Part shown: one piece after another, positions 62,139-64,000 of the stretch
Layout of the letters: each line of letters starts with the position of its first letter
Numbering within the stretch: the stretch's first letter is position 1
From: Streptomyces hoynatensis
GTDB taxonomy: Bacteria > Actinomycetota > Actinomycetes > Streptomycetales > Streptomycetaceae
NCBI RefSeq assembly: GCF_003626535.1
Contig: NZ_RBAL01000007.1
Location: forward strand, 248,001 to 312,000
Direction: 5' to 3'
DNA length: 64,000 nucleotides
Made by a program: the position numbers and the translations under genes
Notes under the pieces: model-generated
Databases searched by the model: none
What the model saw: the letters and a program-made list of their open reading frames with translations, nothing else
Told to the model about the DNA's origin: nothing

Positions 62139-62999
62139 GTGCGGACCCGCACCATCGGCGACGTCGAGGTCTCTGCGATCGGTCTCGGCGAGATGCCGCT
62201 GTCCATCGAGGGCAGGCCGGACGAACGGCGCGCCCTCGCGACGATCCACGCCGCCCTCGACGCCGGCGTCACCCTGATCGACACCGCGGACGCCTACCAC
62301 CGCGACGCGCACGAGACCGGGCACGGCGAGGCGCTGGTGGCCAGGGCGCTGGCCGCGTACGCGGGCGACACCTCGCGCGTCCTGGTCGCCACGAAGGGCG
62401 GCCTGACCCGCCCGGGGGACGGCACCTGGGACGTCGACGGGCGCCCCGAGCACCTGCGGCGGGCCTGCGAGGACTCGCTGGCGCGGCTCGGCGTGGAGGC
62501 CATCGGGCTCTACCAGTTCCACCGCCCCGACCCGGCCGTTCCCTTCGCCGACTCGATCGGCGCACTGGCGGAGCTGCTCGACGAGGGCAAGATCCGGCTG
62601 GCCGGCGTCTCGAACACCGACCCGGACCAGATCCAGGAGGCGTACGACCTGCTCGGCGGGCGGCTGGTCAGCGTGCAGAACCGGTTCTCGCCCGCCTTCC
62701 GCTCCAGCGAGCCCGAGCTGGAGACCTGCGCCCGGCTCGGGATCGCGTTCCTGCCCTACAGCCCGCTCGGCGGCATCGGCAGGGCGGGCGCGCTCGGCTC
62801 GCGGTTCGCCGCGCTGGGCGAGATCGCCGCCGCGCACGGCGTGAGCCCGCAGCGGGTGTGCCTGGCCTGGATGCTCGCCAAGGCGCCCGTGGTGATCCCG
62901 ATCCCGGGTTCGAGCCGCCCCGAGACCATCGCCGACTCCGCCGAGGCCGCGGAACTCACCCTCACCGCCGAGGAGTTCGCGAGCATCGACGCCGTCTGA
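62139..62999 (+). CDS. Aldo/keto reductase
   Basis: A 286-residue NADPH-dependent reductase with the TIM-barrel AKR fold. IDTADAYHRDAHETGHGEALVARAL carries the catalytic Asp and Tyr (split here at residues 45-70), VATKGGL the Lys, and YQFHRPDP the His. The NADP-binding end has PIPGSSRPETIADS. GTG 62139 has GGAGG 8 nt upstream. ATG 62133 and GTG 62091 are in-frame alternatives, the last being 6 nt after a weak CAGACT box. Substrate unknown. It is downstream of the TetR gene on the same strand. Confidence 0.9.
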   Translation: MRTRTIGDVEVSAIGLGEMPLSIEGRPDERRALATIHAALDAGVTLIDTADAYHRDAHETGHGEALVARALAAYAGDTSRVLVATKGGLTRPGDGTWDVDGRPEHLRRACEDSLARLGVEAIGLYQFHRPDPAVPFADSIGALAELLDEGKIRLAGVSNTDPDQIQEAYDLLGGRLVSVQNRFSPAFRSSEPELETCARLGIAFLPYSPLGGIGRAGALGSRFAALGEIAAAHGVSPQRVCLAWMLAKAPVVIPIPGSSRPETIADSAEAAELTLTAEEFASIDAV

Positions 63000-63046
63000 G
63001 CCCCTCGCCCCGCTCCCTTTCCGCCCCGCGCGTTCCCCCGCACGCC

Positions 63047-64000
63047 TCATCCACCGGGCCGCTCGCCGCCCTCGCCGCCCCCGGCCGCGGCAGGGAGGCT
63101 TCGGGCCCGACCGGCCGGTGCGCGGCGGCCCGGGGCCCGGCCGGTCCCGCCCCGGCCGCCCCCGGCCCGGCCGGACCCGGCCCCGGCCGGGTCCCGGATC
63201 AGCAGCAGCGCGGCCAGGACCGCGAGGAGGAGCAGGGCGGCCGAGGCGCCCACCGCCGCGCCGTAGCCCTCGGCGAGCGCCTCGCGCGAGGCGCCCTCCT
63301 GACCGCCGCTCACCGAGGTGGCCAGGGTGCCCAGCGCCGCCAGGCCGACCGAACCGCCCACCTGCCGCGAGGTGTTGAGCAGTCCCGAGGCCATTCCCGC
63401 GGCCTCGGGCGGCACGCCGGCGGTGCCCGCGGTGCCCAGCGGCACGAAGCACATCCCGATGCCGACGCTGATCAGGAGCATCGGCCCCGACATCGCGAGG
63501 AGGTAGCCGCCGCCCGCCGCCATTCCCGCGCCGAGCCAGCCCACGCCGCAGGCCGCGAGCAGCCCGCCGAGCACCAGCAGCCGCCGCAGGCCGAGGGAGG
63601 CCACGGCCCTGGCCGCGAGCGCGGAGCCGGCCACCACCCCCAGGCAGAAAGGCAGGAACGCCAGGCCCGCCCGCGCCGCCCCGTAGCCGAGCACGTGGTG
63701 CAGGTGGAGGGAGCAGAAGTAGAAGGCGGCGAACTGGCAGGAGAAGAGCAGCATCATGAAGAGGTTCGCGCCCAGCACCGGGCGCCGGGCCGGCAGCCCC
63801 ATCCGCAGCAGCGGGTCGCGGGTGCGCGACTCGACGAGGGCGAACAGCGCGAGCAGCGCCGCCGCGGCGCCGAGGGTGAGCAGGGTGGCGGCCGAGCCCC
63901 AGCCGACCGCCTCGCTGCGGACGACGCCGAGGACCAGGGCGGTGGCCCCGGCCGTCACCAGCAGGGCGCCGGCGGCGTCGAGCCGCGGCGGCGCCTGGCC
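63047..64000 (-). CDS. MFS transporter (DHA2-like), 5' part outside window
   Basis: The C-terminal 317 residues of a second drug exporter. The frame is open to the window edge. At least seven helices are visible, with MFS blocks such as FMMLLFSCQFAAFYFCSLHLHHVLG and GMASGLLNTSRQVGGSVGLAALG (the DHA2 motif in the twelfth to thirteenth helix region). The last 50 residues are a Gly/Arg-rich tail. Motif A and the N-terminal half are missing from the window. Convergent to the aldo/keto reductase gene. Confidence 0.9.
   Translation of the reverse strand, partial: GQAPPRLDAAGALLVTAGATALVLGVVRSEAVGWGSAATLLTLGAAAALLALFALVESRTRDPLLRMGLPARRPVLGANLFMMLLFSCQFAAFYFCSLHLHHVLGYGAARAGLAFLPFCLGVVAGSALAARAVASLGLRRLLVLGGLLAACGVGWLGAGMAAGGGYLLAMSGPMLLISVGIGMCFVPLGTAGTAGVPPEAAGMASGLLNTSRQVGGSVGLAALGTLATSVSGGQEGASREALAEGYGAAVGASAALLLLAVLAALLLIRDPAGAGSGRAGGGRGGTGRAPGRRAPAGRARSLPAAAGGGEGGERPGG

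Overview
The window is high-GC actinobacterial chromosome, almost certainly Streptomyces or a close relative. GC at third codon positions is extreme. Gene content includes msiK, phoRP/phoU, mycothiol genes (mshA, mshD), glnR, nur, rsiG, devA/devB and a CarD/CdnL regulator. Many genes have a -10 TAnnnT box placed so that transcription should start at the initiation codon (leaderless). No rRNA, tRNA, CRISPR array or complete insertion sequence was recognised.

Layout. 0-7 kb: 3' end of msiK, a strong terminator, a small secreted protein, a sugar nucleotidyltransferase, an ECF sigma factor with its membrane partner, a RibD-like reductase and a DoxX protein. 6.5-11.4 kb: housekeeping genes on the minus strand (carD; ispD-ispF-cysS-rlmB). 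12-16 kb: a lipoprotein, phoP-phoR and divergent phoU with PHO-box repeats. 16-20 kb: accessory pocket with a Cys-rich micro-protein, a histidine kinase without a response regulator, and an AT-richer two-gene AAA ATPase + DUF4276/TOPRIM-like module that resembles PARIS-type anti-phage systems. 20-24 kb: gpmA, a YbjN protein, mshA and a methyltransferase. 24-33 kb: nudix-ppk (with an HTH-like N-terminal extension), mshD, a secreted 5'-nucleotidase, a phosphoesterase/phosphopantetheinyl transferase pair, soxR and a TetR gene. 33-39 kb: an MprAB-like two-component system, a trypsin-like membrane protease, a LacI regulator and glnR. 39-45 kb: a MoaD-like protein, an LmeA-type protein, a Cys-containing leader peptide ahead of thiosulfate sulfurtransferase-DUF1416, a DsrE protein and two micro-proteins. 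45-55 kb: nur, YgfZ, dtd, rsiG, asparaginase, an Eis-like acetyltransferase, devA-devB, a TTA-containing APH-like gene, an ankyrin protein and an RHH/PIN-like pair. 55-64 kb: a DrrAB-type exporter with PadR, an oxidoreductase, a DHA2 exporter with divergent TetR, an aldo/keto reductase and a second MFS exporter cut by the window end.

Functional themes are phosphate (PhoRP, PhoU, Ppk, 5'-nucleotidase), nitrogen (GlnR, asparaginase), sulfur and thiols (cysS, mshA, mshD, sulfurtransferase, DsrE), metal/redox sensing (Nur, SoxR), development (RsiG, DevA) and drug export. From remembered S. coelicolor numbering, the order seems to fall from msiK to mshA and then jump and rise from ppk to devA, which suggests an inversion joint near 24.05 kb. 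The most unusual element is the 18.0-20.05 kb AAA/DUF4276 module. Other points are the HTH-Ppk frame, a substituted c-di-GMP motif in RsiG, the Cys-rich micro-protein behind tandem repeats, and hairpin leaders near glnR and nur.
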